Assembly (NCBI GenBank): GCA_934589155.1
Contig: CAKTNP010000030.1
Coordinates: 1 to 19,669, forward strand
DNA: 19,669 nucleotides
Source of the DNA: an uncultured Oscillospiraceae bacterium
Lineage (GTDB): Bacteria; Bacillota; Clostridia; Oscillospirales; Oscillospiraceae
Direction of reading: 5' to 3'
Of the stretch, positions 7,359 through 15,005 are shown one piece after another. The notes under the pieces were generated by a model. It did no database searches and was not told the DNA's origin. It worked only from the letters and a program-made list of their open reading frames with translations. How positions within the stretch are numbered: the first letter of the stretch is position 1; each line of letters opens with the position of its first letter. A program made the translations under genes and the position numbers.

Positions 7359-7387
7359 ATTATACATGAAAAATCCCGGCCTGGAAA
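7359..7387 (-). promoter_or_regulatory. Promoter of ridA
   Basis: On the minus strand TTTCCA (7382-7387) and a perfect TATAAT (7359-7364) are separated by 17 nt. The -35 matches four of six consensus bases and lies inside the loop of the terminator that ends thrB. Confidence 0.6.
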
Positions 7388-7401
7388 GGACCGGACCGGG
7401 A
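7369..7401 (-). terminator. Terminator after thrC-thrB
   Basis: On the minus strand a TCCCGG/CCGGGA stem with a 16-nt loop (containing a small inner CCT/AGG pairing) is followed by TTTTT. It lies about 20 nt after the thrB stop and partly overlaps the ridA promoter, so read-through may still reach ridA. Confidence 0.55.
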
Positions 7402-7422
7402 ATTTCATGAAAAAAATGTAAA

Positions 7423-8328
7423 TTATTCTGCCGGAAACCCGTCGGGATGGACCACCCGGGCCCCAAGGCTGTCCACCTTCAGGGTCAGGATTCTCCAATG
7501 CCCGGCCAGGTCCCCCAGAGCCGGAGCCAGCCGCTTTTCCAGGTTTGGATCCTTGGACAGGCACAAGAGGGTGGGCCCCGCGCCGCTGATGCAGAAGCCT
7601 GCGGCACCACAGTCCCGGGCTGCCTCCTCTACCCGGTCATAGCCGTCGATCAGGCCCCTCCGGTAGTTCTGGTGGAGCCGGTCCTCCATGGCAAGGCCCA
7701 ATAGCTCCTCTTCCCCCAGTTCCAGGGCCTTCAGGGTCATGGCCCCGTGGGACACGTTGAACACCGCATCCTCTAGGCTCACCCGGTCCGGCAGTGCCTC
7801 CCGGGCCCTGCGGGTACTGAGCTCAAAGTCCGGGATCAGCACCGTAAAGTGCCAGTCGGGACACAGGGCGAACTCCGCCGCCCGAGGCCCCCGCTCCGTC
7901 AGAAACGAGGCCGTAAGGCCGCCGTAAATGGCCGGGGCCAGGTTGTCGGGATGGCCCTCCAGCGGGGTGGTCACCCGCAGGAGCCCCTCCCGGTCCAGCC
8001 GCCCGCCGTGGAGGGTGCTGGCCGCCATGGCCCCCGCCGCCAGCAGGGCCGCCGAGGACCCCAGGCCCCGGGACACGGGGATATTGGTCTCCATGTGGAT
8101 GTTAAGGCCCCTTACCGGCAGGCCCATGTCCTCCATGGCCGCCCGGTAGGCCTGATAGGCCAGGTTGTCCTCGTTGGCGTACCGGGGATCACAGCCGGAA
8201 AACCGAAGCCCCGCCTCCGTTTCCTCAAAGGTCAGTTCGTTATACAGCGCCAGGGCGCAGCCGAAGGAGTCGAATCCCGGCCCCAGGTTTGCCGTGGTGG
8301 CGGGCACCCGAACGGTCACTCTTCCCAT
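7423..8328 (-). CDS. thrB: Homoserine kinase
   Basis: A 301-residue GHMP kinase. The N-terminal VRVPATTANLGPGFDSFGCAL is the homoserine kinase hallmark. The ATP-binding loop is PVSRGLGSSAALLAAG (about 84-99), and the C-terminal motif ISGAGPTLLCLS closes the fold. It phosphorylates homoserine to O-phosphohomoserine, the substrate of the neighbouring threonine synthase. The ATG overlaps the thrC stop by 13 nt and is preceded by GGGGGAGGA, so thrC and thrB are translationally coupled. The order thrC-thrB, split from hom and facing it, makes the two last threonine steps one transcription unit. Confidence 0.95.
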   Translation of the reverse strand: MGRVTVRVPATTANLGPGFDSFGCALALYNELTFEETEAGLRFSGCDPRYANEDNLAYQAYRAAMEDMGLPVRGLNIHMETNIPVSRGLGSSAALLAAGAMAASTLHGGRLDREGLLRVTTPLEGHPDNLAPAIYGGLTASFLTERGPRAAEFALCPDWHFTVLIPDFELSTRRAREALPDRVSLEDAVFNVSHGAMTLKALELGEEELLGLAMEDRLHQNYRRGLIDGYDRVEEAARDCGAAGFCISGAGPTLLCLSKDPNLEKRLAPALGDLAGHWRILTLKVDSLGARVVHPDGFPAE

Positions 8329-9803
8329 GCCGCGTCCTCCCCCAGTGCCAGCACATAGTCCAGCATGTCCTCCCGGTCGATGACGTCCCGGAACCGGGCC
8401 TCTTTTCCCCGGAGCCCCGCCAGATTCTTGGGGATTGGCACCCCGGTCATCTCCCCCAGAGTCTCCATCTGCCGGAATTCGTCTCCCCGGCCGTCGCCGC
8501 CCAGGGCCTCCAGCACCGCCGCCGGGAATTTATAGGGAGATGCCGTGGACAGCACCACCATAGGCCGCCGGTCTCCCGTCTCCTCCAGATACTGCTGGGA
8601 TACGTTCCAGCCCACCGCCGTGTGGGTGTCGCAGAGATACCCCCGCTTCTCCCAGACTTCTCGGATGGTGGCCTCCGTGTCTCCGTCTCCGCAGCACCCG
8701 GCCCAGAATTCCCGCTGGATCTTCTCCTTCATGTCCTCCGGCACGGTGTAGACGCCCCTGGAGACCAGCTCTTCCATGCGCTCCGCCACGAAACCGCAGC
8801 TTTCCCCGCTCATAAGATATAAAAGCCGCTCCAGGTTGGAGGACACCAGAATGTCCATGGAGGGGGACACGGTCTTGTGAAGGGGCCGCCGCCGGTCATA
8901 GACGCCGGTGCGGATGAAATCCGTCAGCACGTCGTTGGCATTGGAGGCGCAGATGAGCCGCCCCACGGGCAGTCCCAGGCACTTGGCGAAGTACCCCGCC
9001 AGGATGTCGCCGAAGTTGCCGGTAGGCACCGTGAAGTTCACCTCATCCCCCAAGGAAATTTTTCCCTGGGCCAGCAGGTCCGAATAGGCCTTGAAATAAT
9101 AGGTGATCTGGGGGGCCAGCCGTCCGATGTTGATGGAGTTGGCGGAAGACAGGGCCACTCCCTTCCCCGCCAGCAGATCCTTCTCGGCGCAGGCGGCGAA
9201 GATCCGCTTCACCCCGGTCTGGGCGTCGTCAAAGTTGCCCCGGACGGCGCAGACCCGGACGTTTTTCCCGGTCTGGGTCACCATTTGGGCCTTCTGGACG
9301 GCGGAAACGCCGCCGTCGGGATAGAACACGCAGATCTTGGTGCCGGGCACATCGGCAAAGCCCGCCAGGGCCGCCTTGCCCGTGTCGCCGGAGGTGGCCG
9401 TCAGGATCAGCACCTCCTTTTCCATATGCTCCTGCCGCCGGGCGGCGGTGATGAGCTGGGGCAGCATGGACAGGGCCACATCCTTAAAGGCGGAGGTGGG
9501 TCCCCGGAACAGCTCCAGCACGTACCGGTCCCCCACGGGGACCAGGGGCGTCAGCTCCTCGGTCTCGAATTTTCCCCGGTAGGCCTTGCCCACCAGGTCC
9601 TTCATATTTTCAAAATCCGGCAGCAGGGCCTCCAGGATCCGGGCCGCCATTTCCTGTGCCGGTATGCCCATCAGCTCCCGCCAGTCAAAGCCCAGGTCCA
9701 GCCGCTCCGGCATATACAGGCCGCCGTCGGGGGCAATGCCCCGGAGCACCGCCGCGGCGGCGGAGATCTTCTCCCGGCTGCTTCTTGTGCTGTGATAATT
9801 CAT
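8316..9803 (-). CDS. thrC: Threonine synthase
   Basis: A 495-residue PLP enzyme of the long (fungal/E. coli-type) threonine synthase class. The N-terminus MNYHSTRSS is characteristic, and GIAPDGGLYMPE follows at about 22-33. The PLP lysine is Lys107 in GPTSAFKDVALSM. The phosphate-binding region ILTATSGDTGKAALAGF and the block SANSINIGRLAPQI agree. I start it at 9803 because GGAG lies nine bases before it; an ATG five codons earlier is only two bases from that GGAG. It converts O-phosphohomoserine to threonine. It is the first gene after a divergent promoter region shared with hom, and overlaps thrB. Confidence 0.95.
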   Translation of the reverse strand: MNYHSTRSSREKISAAAAVLRGIAPDGGLYMPERLDLGFDWRELMGIPAQEMAARILEALLPDFENMKDLVGKAYRGKFETEELTPLVPVGDRYVLELFRGPTSAFKDVALSMLPQLITAARRQEHMEKEVLILTATSGDTGKAALAGFADVPGTKICVFYPDGGVSAVQKAQMVTQTGKNVRVCAVRGNFDDAQTGVKRIFAACAEKDLLAGKGVALSSANSINIGRLAPQITYYFKAYSDLLAQGKISLGDEVNFTVPTGNFGDILAGYFAKCLGLPVGRLICASNANDVLTDFIRTGVYDRRRPLHKTVSPSMDILVSSNLERLLYLMSGESCGFVAERMEELVSRGVYTVPEDMKEKIQREFWAGCCGDGDTEATIREVWEKRGYLCDTHTAVGWNVSQQYLEETGDRRPMVVLSTASPYKFPAAVLEALGGDGRGDEFRQMETLGEMTGVPIPKNLAGLRGKEARFRDVIDREDMLDYVLALGEDAAWEE

Positions 9804-9827
9804 GGTCCATTGCTCCAATCTTTTTTC

Positions 9828-9856
9828 TTGCTTTTTCTACCCTACTATGATATACT
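9828..9856 (+). promoter_or_regulatory. Promoter of hom-lysC-asd
   Basis: TTGCTT (9828-9833) and TATACT (9851-9856) are separated by 17 nt on the plus strand. The predicted start leaves a leader of about 70 nt before hom. I see no T-box, riboswitch or attenuator in that leader. Confidence 0.65.
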
Positions 9857-9875
9857 GTTCTCGCTCAAAAAGCAA
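9847..9875 (-). promoter_or_regulatory. Promoter of thrC-thrB
   Basis: On the minus strand TTGCTT (9870-9875) and TATCAT (9847-9852) are separated by 17 nt. The -10 box overlaps that of the hom promoter by two bases, so the two promoters cannot both hold polymerase at once. Confidence 0.65.
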
Positions 9876-9935
9876 GTGTTTTTCTCACAAATACATTTTG
9901 AGAAGGAAAATCCCAGAAACAGGAGTGGATCAACC

Positions 9936-11060
9936 ATGAAAATCGGTCTTTTAGGGCTTGGGACCGTAGGCGGCGGCGTGTACACCCAACTGCTCTCCCA
10001 ACCCGGTCTGGATGTGAAAGCGATCATGTGCCTTCAGGAGATTTCCCTGCCCGGCGTCACCCGGATGGGTTATGAGGAAATGCTCCGGGACCCGGAGATC
10101 GATACGATCGTAGAGGTCATGGGCGGCGAACATCCTGCCTATGAGGCCGTGAAGGCGGCCTTGTCCTCCGGCCGGAACGTGGTCTCCGCCAACAAGGCCA
10201 TGATCTCCCGCCACTATCCGGAGCTGGCCGCCCTGGCCCAGGCCTCCGGCGCCGCCTTCCGCTTCACCGCTGCCGCCGGCGGCGGCATCCCCTGGCTCAC
10301 TACGCTGGAGCGGACCCGGCGGGCGGACCGGCTCCTGTCCGTATCCGGCATCGTCAACGGCACCTGCAACTATATGCTGGACCGGATGGCGAACCTGGGT
10401 CTCAGCTATGACGAAGCCCTGCGGGAGGCCCAGTCCCTGGGCTATGCCGAGGCCAACCCTGCCGCCGACGTGGACGGCTGGGACACCCAGCACAAGCTGA
10501 TCCTCAGCTGCTGCGTGGCCTTCGGTGCCCTGCTGGATCCATTGCAGGTCCCCGCGGCGGGCATCCGGAACATCACCGCCCGGGATATGGAGGCTTTCCG
10601 CGCCCGGGGCCTGGTATGCCGGCTCATGATGAACGGCCGGAAAACCGAAACCGGCGTGGCCGCCTTTGTGGAGCCTCAGCTGGTGCCTATGGGACAGCTG
10701 GCCGCCGGTGTTCCCCTGAACAACAACCTTATCACCCTGGAGGGGGAAAACGTAGGCATCCAGAGCTTCTACGGCCAGGGTGCCGGCCGGGCGCCCACCG
10801 CTTACAATGTGGTCCAGGACTGCATCGACGTGAGCCGGGGCGCCGGGCTCTACTGCGAAACCAGCGCCCCCTGCGCCGTGGACAACGGTGCAGTCCTGCG
10901 GCGGTACTACGTCCGGGGCCCCGTGGATCCCTTCCTGGAAGGAGTCCGGGAGGAGGACTGGGACGGCGCCGTAGTCACAAAGGCCCTTCCCGTTTCGGAG
11001 ATCCACGCCTGGGCAAAGGCTCAGACGGCGCCGGTGTTCTTCGCCGCTCTGCCCGAATAA
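9936..11060 (+). CDS. hom: Homoserine dehydrogenase (short form)
   Basis: A 374-residue enzyme reducing aspartate semialdehyde to homoserine. The Rossmann motif GLGTVGGG is at 7-14. SANKA is at 84-88, the NGTCNYML block at 141-148, and GYAEANPAADVDGWDTQHKL at 169-188 with the likely catalytic Lys187. The start at 9936 follows AGGAG; the longer open frame upstream is antisense to thrC and not real. Typical enzymes are about 430 residues with a C-terminal ACT domain. Here only some 55 residues follow the catalytic core, so threonine feedback through a full ACT domain looks unlikely. It leads the hom-lysC-asd operon, with a 17-nt gap to lysC. Confidence 0.94.
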   Translation: MKIGLLGLGTVGGGVYTQLLSQPGLDVKAIMCLQEISLPGVTRMGYEEMLRDPEIDTIVEVMGGEHPAYEAVKAALSSGRNVVSANKAMISRHYPELAALAQASGAAFRFTAAAGGGIPWLTTLERTRRADRLLSVSGIVNGTCNYMLDRMANLGLSYDEALREAQSLGYAEANPAADVDGWDTQHKLILSCCVAFGALLDPLQVPAAGIRNITARDMEAFRARGLVCRLMMNGRKTETGVAAFVEPQLVPMGQLAAGVPLNNNLITLEGENVGIQSFYGQGAGRAPTAYNVVQDCIDVSRGAGLYCETSAPCAVDNGAVLRRYYVRGPVDPFLEGVREEDWDGAVVTKALPVSEIHAWAKAQTAPVFFAALPE

Positions 11061-11077
11061 ACAAAGGAGAGAATATT

Positions 11078-12397
11078 GTGCTGAAGGTTTTGAAATTCGG
11101 CGGCTCCTCTATGGCAGACGCCAAGCAATATGAAAAGGTCCGCTCCATCGTCCGTTCGGATCCCGCCCGCCGGGTAGTGGTGGTCTCCGCCGCCGGAAAA
11201 CGGTTCAAGGACGACCATAAGATCACGGACCTATTGTATCTGTGCCACGCCCATATGAAATACGGCGTGGACTGCGGCAGTATTTTCGGCATGATCCGGG
11301 ACCGGTATCTGTCCATCCGCCAGGAGCTGGGCCTCAAAACGGATCTGGAGCCGGAGCTGGACGCTCTGGAGCAGAAGCTGCGGTCCGGCAATATCACCGT
11401 GGATGAGCTGGCCTCCCGGGGTGAATATTTCTCCGCCCGGCTCATGGCAGACTACCTGGGCTTCGACTTTCTGGACGCGGCCCAGTGGATGAAGTTCCGC
11501 TTCGACGGCCAGATCGATCAGGAGGCCACCTACGGAACCCTCCGGGACCTGGCCTCCGGCCGCAGCGTGGTGCTGCCCGGCTTTTACGGGGTCATGCCCG
11601 ACGGCCGAATCAAGACCTTCTCCCGGGGTGGCAGCGACATCACGGGGGCCGTGGCGGCGGCAGCCTTAGAGGCCGACGTATATGAAAACTGGACCGACGT
11701 GTCCGGCATTCTCATGGCGGACCCCCGGATCATTCCCGATCCCAAGCCCATCCGCCGGGTCACCTACGATGAGCTGCGGGAGCTGAGCTACATCGGCGCC
11801 CAGGTCCTTCACGAGGGCACCATCTTCCCCGTCCGGGAAAAGAGCATCCCCCTGAACATCCGCAACACCAACGATCCGGAGAACCCCGGCACCCTCATTA
11901 TGGAATCCTTTGACGACGAAGCCGATGAAAACCAGGGCTTCATCACCGGCATCGCGGGCCGGAAGGACTTTTCCATCATCACCGTGGCCAAAAACGGCCT
12001 GTCCGGGGAGGTGGGCCAGCTCCGGCGGATCCTGGAGGTCTTCGAGGCTCACAACGTGAACATCGACTACGCCCCCAACGGCATCGACTCCGTGTCCCTG
12101 GTGGTGTCGGCGGAGAAGGTCTCCGGCTGCCTGTATTCCATGCTGGCGGAGCTGCAGAAGTCCCTGCGGCCGGACTCCATCGAGGTCACGGAAAACATTG
12201 CCATCGTGGCCGCCGTCGGCCGGAAAATGGCCTATAAGCCCGGCATCTCCGGCAAGATCTTCGCCAAGCTTGGCGAAAGCGGCATCAACATCCGCATGAT
12301 CACCCAGGGACCTAACGAATTGAACATCATCGTGGGCGTGGACAACAAGGACTTTGCCGGGGCCATTCGGGTCCTGTACGATAATTTCGTTGACTAG
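11078..12397 (+). CDS. lysC: Aspartate kinase
   Basis: A 439-residue monofunctional aspartokinase. The N-terminus is KVLKFGGSSMA. The nucleotide/aspartate region holds FSRGGSDITGA (181-191) and ENWTDVSGILMADPRI, and HEGTIFPVREKSIPLNIRN leads into the regulatory half. Two ACT domains follow (about 298-365 and 374-439), the second with GISGKIFAKLGESGINI, so allosteric control by lysine and/or threonine is expected. The start is GTG at 11078, preceded by AAAGGAG; no ATG fits. It catalyses the first committed step from aspartate and sits between hom and asd with short gaps (17 and 11 nt), a single transcript. Confidence 0.95.
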   Translation: MLKVLKFGGSSMADAKQYEKVRSIVRSDPARRVVVVSAAGKRFKDDHKITDLLYLCHAHMKYGVDCGSIFGMIRDRYLSIRQELGLKTDLEPELDALEQKLRSGNITVDELASRGEYFSARLMADYLGFDFLDAAQWMKFRFDGQIDQEATYGTLRDLASGRSVVLPGFYGVMPDGRIKTFSRGGSDITGAVAAAALEADVYENWTDVSGILMADPRIIPDPKPIRRVTYDELRELSYIGAQVLHEGTIFPVREKSIPLNIRNTNDPENPGTLIMESFDDEADENQGFITGIAGRKDFSIITVAKNGLSGEVGQLRRILEVFEAHNVNIDYAPNGIDSVSLVVSAEKVSGCLYSMLAELQKSLRPDSIEVTENIAIVAAVGRKMAYKPGISGKIFAKLGESGINIRMITQGPNELNIIVGVDNKDFAGAIRVLYDNFVD

Positions 12398-12408
12398 GAG
12401 GAAAAATC

Positions 12409-13410
12409 ATGAAAGAGTATACTGTTGCCATTCTGGGCGCCACCGGCGCCGTAGGCCAGGAAATGATGAAGGTGCTGGCGGAGCGGAATTTCCCCGTTGG
12501 GGATCTGAAGCTCCTGGCCTCCGCCCGGTCCGTGGGCAAGCGTTACAGCTTCCGGGGCCGGGACGTGGTGGTAGAGGAGGCCCGGGACGAAGCCTTCCAG
12601 GGGGTGGACATTGTCTTGGGTGCCGCCCAGAACCCCATTGCCCAGCAGTTCGCCCCGGCCATTGTGAAGGCGGGCTGCGTATTCGTGGATAATTCCAGCG
12701 CCTTCCGCATGGACCCGGAGGTCCCCCTGGTGGTCCCGGAGGTGAACCCGGAGGATGCAAAGCGCCACCATGGCATCATCTCCAATCCCAATTGCTCCAC
12801 CATCATTACCATCACCGCTGTCAACGCCCTGAACTCCATCGCCCCCATAACATCCATGGTGGCCTCCACCTATCAGGCCGTGTCCGGTGCCGGCGCCGGC
12901 GGCCCCATTGAGCTCATGGAGGAGGTAGAGGCCCTGTCCCAGGGCAAGGCCGTGGCCCCCAAGGTGTTCCCCTATCAGATCGCCTTCAACCTGATCCCCC
13001 AGATCGGCAGCGAGTCCCAGGACGGCTACACCACCGAGGAAATGAAAATGCAGAATGAGGGCCGGAAGATCATGCACCTGCCGGAGCTTCTCGTGACCTG
13101 CACCTGCGTCCGGGTCCCGGTGGTCCGGAGCCACTCCATTTCCGTGTCCGTCCGCTTCGACCGCCCCGTATCCGTGGAGGAGGCCAAGACCGTGATCTCC
13201 AAGGCCCCGGGCTGCCGCCTGGTGGATGACCTGGCCAACAAGATCTACCCCATGCCCCTGGACACCTCAGACCAGGACACGGTGTTCGTGGGCCGGATCC
13301 GGAAGGACCTGACGGACCCCAACGCCATCGCCCTGTGGTGCTGCGGCGATCAGGTCCGCAAGGGCGCCGCCACCAACGCCGTCCAGATCGCGGAGCTGCT
13401 GGTAAAATAA
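12409..13410 (+). CDS. asd: Aspartate-semialdehyde dehydrogenase
   Basis: A 333-residue NADP enzyme turning aspartyl phosphate into the semialdehyde used by Hom (and by lysine synthesis). The nucleotide loop is ILGATGAVGQEM (8-19), VDNSSAFRM is at 93-101, and the catalytic Cys129 is in ISNPNCSTI. Arg240 and His242 in VPVVRSHS complete the active site. AGGAGG precedes the ATG, 11 nt after lysC. It is the last gene of the operon, closed by a strong terminator. Length and motifs are complete, so it should be functional. Confidence 0.96.
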   Translation: MKEYTVAILGATGAVGQEMMKVLAERNFPVGDLKLLASARSVGKRYSFRGRDVVVEEARDEAFQGVDIVLGAAQNPIAQQFAPAIVKAGCVFVDNSSAFRMDPEVPLVVPEVNPEDAKRHHGIISNPNCSTIITITAVNALNSIAPITSMVASTYQAVSGAGAGGPIELMEEVEALSQGKAVAPKVFPYQIAFNLIPQIGSESQDGYTTEEMKMQNEGRKIMHLPELLVTCTCVRVPVVRSHSISVSVRFDRPVSVEEAKTVISKAPGCRLVDDLANKIYPMPLDTSDQDTVFVGRIRKDLTDPNAIALWCCGDQVRKGAATNAVQIAELLVK

Positions 13411-13422
13411 CACCAAACGATC

Positions 13423-13460
13423 AAATATGCCTCCGGCTCACTGCCGGAGGCATATTTTTT
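13423..13460 (+). terminator. Terminator of hom-lysC-asd
   Basis: A 15-bp stem with arms 13423-13437 and 13443-13457, loop TCACT, and a T run to 13460. On the other strand it lies directly after the ABC-2 ATPase relic, with a weaker T tail, so it may serve both strands. Confidence 0.88.
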
Positions 13461-13555
13461 ACTCTTTGAAATAATAGAGGTACACGTCCTCCAGGTCGGG
13501 CTCCACCCTCCGGCAGCCCTCCGCCTGGGGTCCCTGGAGCAGGGCCGGAATTTTC
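13459..13555 (-). pseudogene. 3' remnant of an ABC-2 type transporter ATPase
   Basis: Read leftward, about 32 codons end with EPDLEDVYLYYFKE and a TAA at 13459-13461. The motif E-P-x-L-E-D-V-Y-L-Y is the usual C-terminus of ATP-binding subunits of ABC-2 (drug or lantibiotic type) transporters. Nothing of the ATPase proper (Walker A, LSGGQ) is present, because rex occupies the sequence directly upstream. I take it as the tail of a deleted gene that once lay beside rex. The identification rests on this short motif alone. Confidence 0.4.
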
Positions 13556-13564
13556 GCCGGTGTT

Positions 13565-14203
13565 TTATCTGCCGTTGATCTGGGCGGACAGGTGCATGGA
13601 CAGCACCGCCAGGGAGGTGGCCATGTTCTCATACTGGACCAGAATATTTCCCGGCACGTCCAGATGGGCGGGGGCGAATGTCCACACGGCCTTGATGCCG
13701 TTGGCGATCAGCTCGTCGCAGACCCCCTGGGCCTGCTCCGCGGGCACGGTGATAATGCCCATCAGCACCTTGTGTTCCCGGCAGAACTCCCCCAGCTTGG
13801 AGATGTGGTAAATGGGCTTGCCGGATTCCATGGTACCATCCAGCTCCTGCCGCAGATCAAAGGCGGCGGCAATGTTCAGCCCGTACTCCTCAAAGCCGCT
13901 GTACCCCAGCAGGGCCCGGCCCAGCTTTCCTGCGCCGATGAGCACCGCGTCGGTGGTGTTGTTGTAGCCCAGAAAGCTCTCAATATCCGCGATCAGGCTC
14001 TCCCGCTGATAGCCCACCTTGGGCCGCCCCCCGTCGGAGACCATGGCCAGGTCCTTCCGCACCTGGACCTCCCCCATGTTCAGGGCCGCCGCCAGGGCCG
14101 TGGCGGAAATATTGGCCGGGGCGTCCTCCGGCAGTGCCTTCAAATAGGCCAGATACCCGGGCAGCCGCTTCAATACCGCCTTGGAAATTTCCTTGCGCTC
14201 CAT
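13565..14203 (-). CDS. rex: Redox-sensing transcriptional repressor Rex
   Basis: A 212-residue protein. The N-terminal winged helix (about 1-75) contains VLKRLPGYLAYL and the recognition stretch EVQVRKDLAMV. The Rossmann domain has AVLIGAGKLGRALLGY (86-101), which binds NADH/NAD. The C-terminal domain-swap helix ends SLAVLSMHLSAQI. Rex represses fermentation genes and lets go when NADH rises. The segment after the recognition helix (SDGGRPKVGY) departs from the common FGxFGxRGxGY, so this may be a divergent Rex-like paralogue with its own DNA site. The start at 14203 follows GGAGG; the longer frame runs into promoter DNA. It has its own promoter under a large palindrome. Confidence 0.88.
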   Translation of the reverse strand: MERKEISKAVLKRLPGYLAYLKALPEDAPANISATALAAALNMGEVQVRKDLAMVSDGGRPKVGYQRESLIADIESFLGYNNTTDAVLIGAGKLGRALLGYSGFEEYGLNIAAAFDLRQELDGTMESGKPIYHISKLGEFCREHKVLMGIITVPAEQAQGVCDELIANGIKAVWTFAPAHLDVPGNILVQYENMATSLAVLSMHLSAQINGR

Positions 14204-14223
14204 AGGTTCCCATCCTCCGTTCC

Positions 14224-14277
14224 ATTCCGATACTTCGTTATCGATACATTTCTTTATCGATTTTACCATATCGGAAT
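14224..14277. promoter_or_regulatory. Nested palindrome over the rex promoter (candidate operator)
   Basis: The outer arms ATTCCGATA (14224-14232) and TATCGGAAT (14269-14277) and the inner arms ATCGATA (14240-14246) and TATCGAT (14255-14261) share one centre. CGATA/TATCG half-sites recur with a 14-bp step on each side. The block covers the -10 box and the start region of rex, so autoregulation is likely. It does not match the TTGTTAA-type Rex operator known in clostridia. Confidence 0.6.
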
Positions 14278-14288
14278 CCGAATTGCAA
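14260..14288 (-). promoter_or_regulatory. Promoter of rex
   Basis: On the minus strand TTGCAA (14283-14288) and TAAAAT (14260-14265) are separated by 17 nt, a good sigma-A promoter about 60 nt before the start. Confidence 0.65.
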
Positions 14289-14289
14289 G

Positions 14290-14306
14290 GAAAACTTCTA
14301 GGAAGT
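14290..14306 (-). terminator. Weak terminator-like hairpin at the sigE stop
   Basis: Minus strand ACTTC/GAAGT, a 5-bp stem with a 3-nt loop, followed by TTTT; the sigE stop codon is inside it. Too short to be a confident terminator, so some sigE transcripts may run into rex. Confidence 0.28.
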
Positions 14307-15005
14307 CTGCCGCAGCAGCTCCCGCCGGAGCCGCAGCATGATCCGTTTTTCCAGCCGGGAAATATAGGATTGGGAGATGCCCATCATCTCCGCCACCTCC
14401 TTCTGGGTCTTTTCCCGGCGGCCCTCCAGGCCGAAGCGCAGGACCATAATGCTCTTCTCCCGCTCCGGCAGCCGCCCCAGGGCCTCCCGCAGCAGCTGCC
14501 GGTCCACCTGGTCCTCCATGGGCCGCAGGATCATGTCCCCGTCGGTGCCCAGAATGTCCGACAGCAGCAGCTCGTTGCCGTCCCAGTCCGTGTTGATGGG
14601 CTCGTCCAGGGACACCTCCGCCTTTTGGGCGGAGATCTTTCGGATATACATGAGGATCTCGTTTTCAATGCACCGGGAGGCATAGGTGGCCAGCTTGATG
14701 TTCTTGTCGGACCGATAGGTCCCCACCGCCTTGATAAGCCCGATGGTGCCGATGGACACCAGATCCTCCAACCCGATGCCCGTGTTCTCGAACCGCCGGG
14801 CGATGTACACCACCAGCCGCAGGTTCCGCTCGATGAGGGTCCCCTTGGCAATCTCGTCCCCGGCTTCCAGCCGCGCGATCATGTCCTGCTCCTCCTGGCC
14901 TCGAAGCGGCGGCGGCAGGGTGTCGGAGCCCCCCACATAGTATAATCCCTTCTCCGGCAATAGTCCCAGATACCATAACAGCTTCCGCAGCATTTCCCCC
15001 AGCAT
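14298..15005 (-). CDS. sigE: RNA polymerase sporulation sigma factor sigma-E (precursor)
   Basis: A 235-residue sigma-70 family factor of the early mother cell. The N-terminal pro-sequence (about 21 residues, hydrophobic, [16 protein letters not shown]) precedes [13 protein letters not shown], matching the processing region of B. subtilis pro-sigma-E. Region 2 contains [31 protein letters not shown] and [15 protein letters not shown]. Region 4 ends with [20 protein letters not shown], the -35 reading helix-turn-helix. Its ATG follows the spoIIGA stop with no gap, and AGGGG sits upstream, so both are co-translated as in Bacillus. In many relatives sigG follows; here rex does. The pro-sequence is a little shorter than the 27 residues of B. 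subtilis. Confidence 0.95.
   Translation of the reverse strand: MLGEMLRKLLWYLGLLPEKGLYYVGGSDTLPPPLRGQEEQDMIARLEAGDEIAKGTLIERNLRLVVYIARRFENTGIGLEDLVSIGTIGLIKAVGTYRSDKNIKLATYASRCIENEILMYIRKISAQKAEVSLDEPINTDWDGNELLLSDILGTDGDMILRPMEDQVDRQLLREALGRLPEREKSIMVLRFGLEGRREKTQKEVAEMMGISQSYISRLEKRIMLRLRRELLRQTS

Noticed and set aside
8877..9935. Long open frame upstream of hom
   Set aside because: It is antisense to thrC; hom itself starts at 9936 with a proper ribosome binding site and Rossmann motif.
9857..9935. T-box or riboswitch in the hom leader
   Set aside because: The leader is only about 70 nt, with no specifier-loop structure, no T-box core motif and no terminator/antiterminator pair.
10616..11077. 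N-terminal extension of aspartate kinase
   Set aside because: It overlaps hom in another frame and is Arg/Gly-rich nonsense; GTG at 11078 with AAAGGAG gives a normal LysC.
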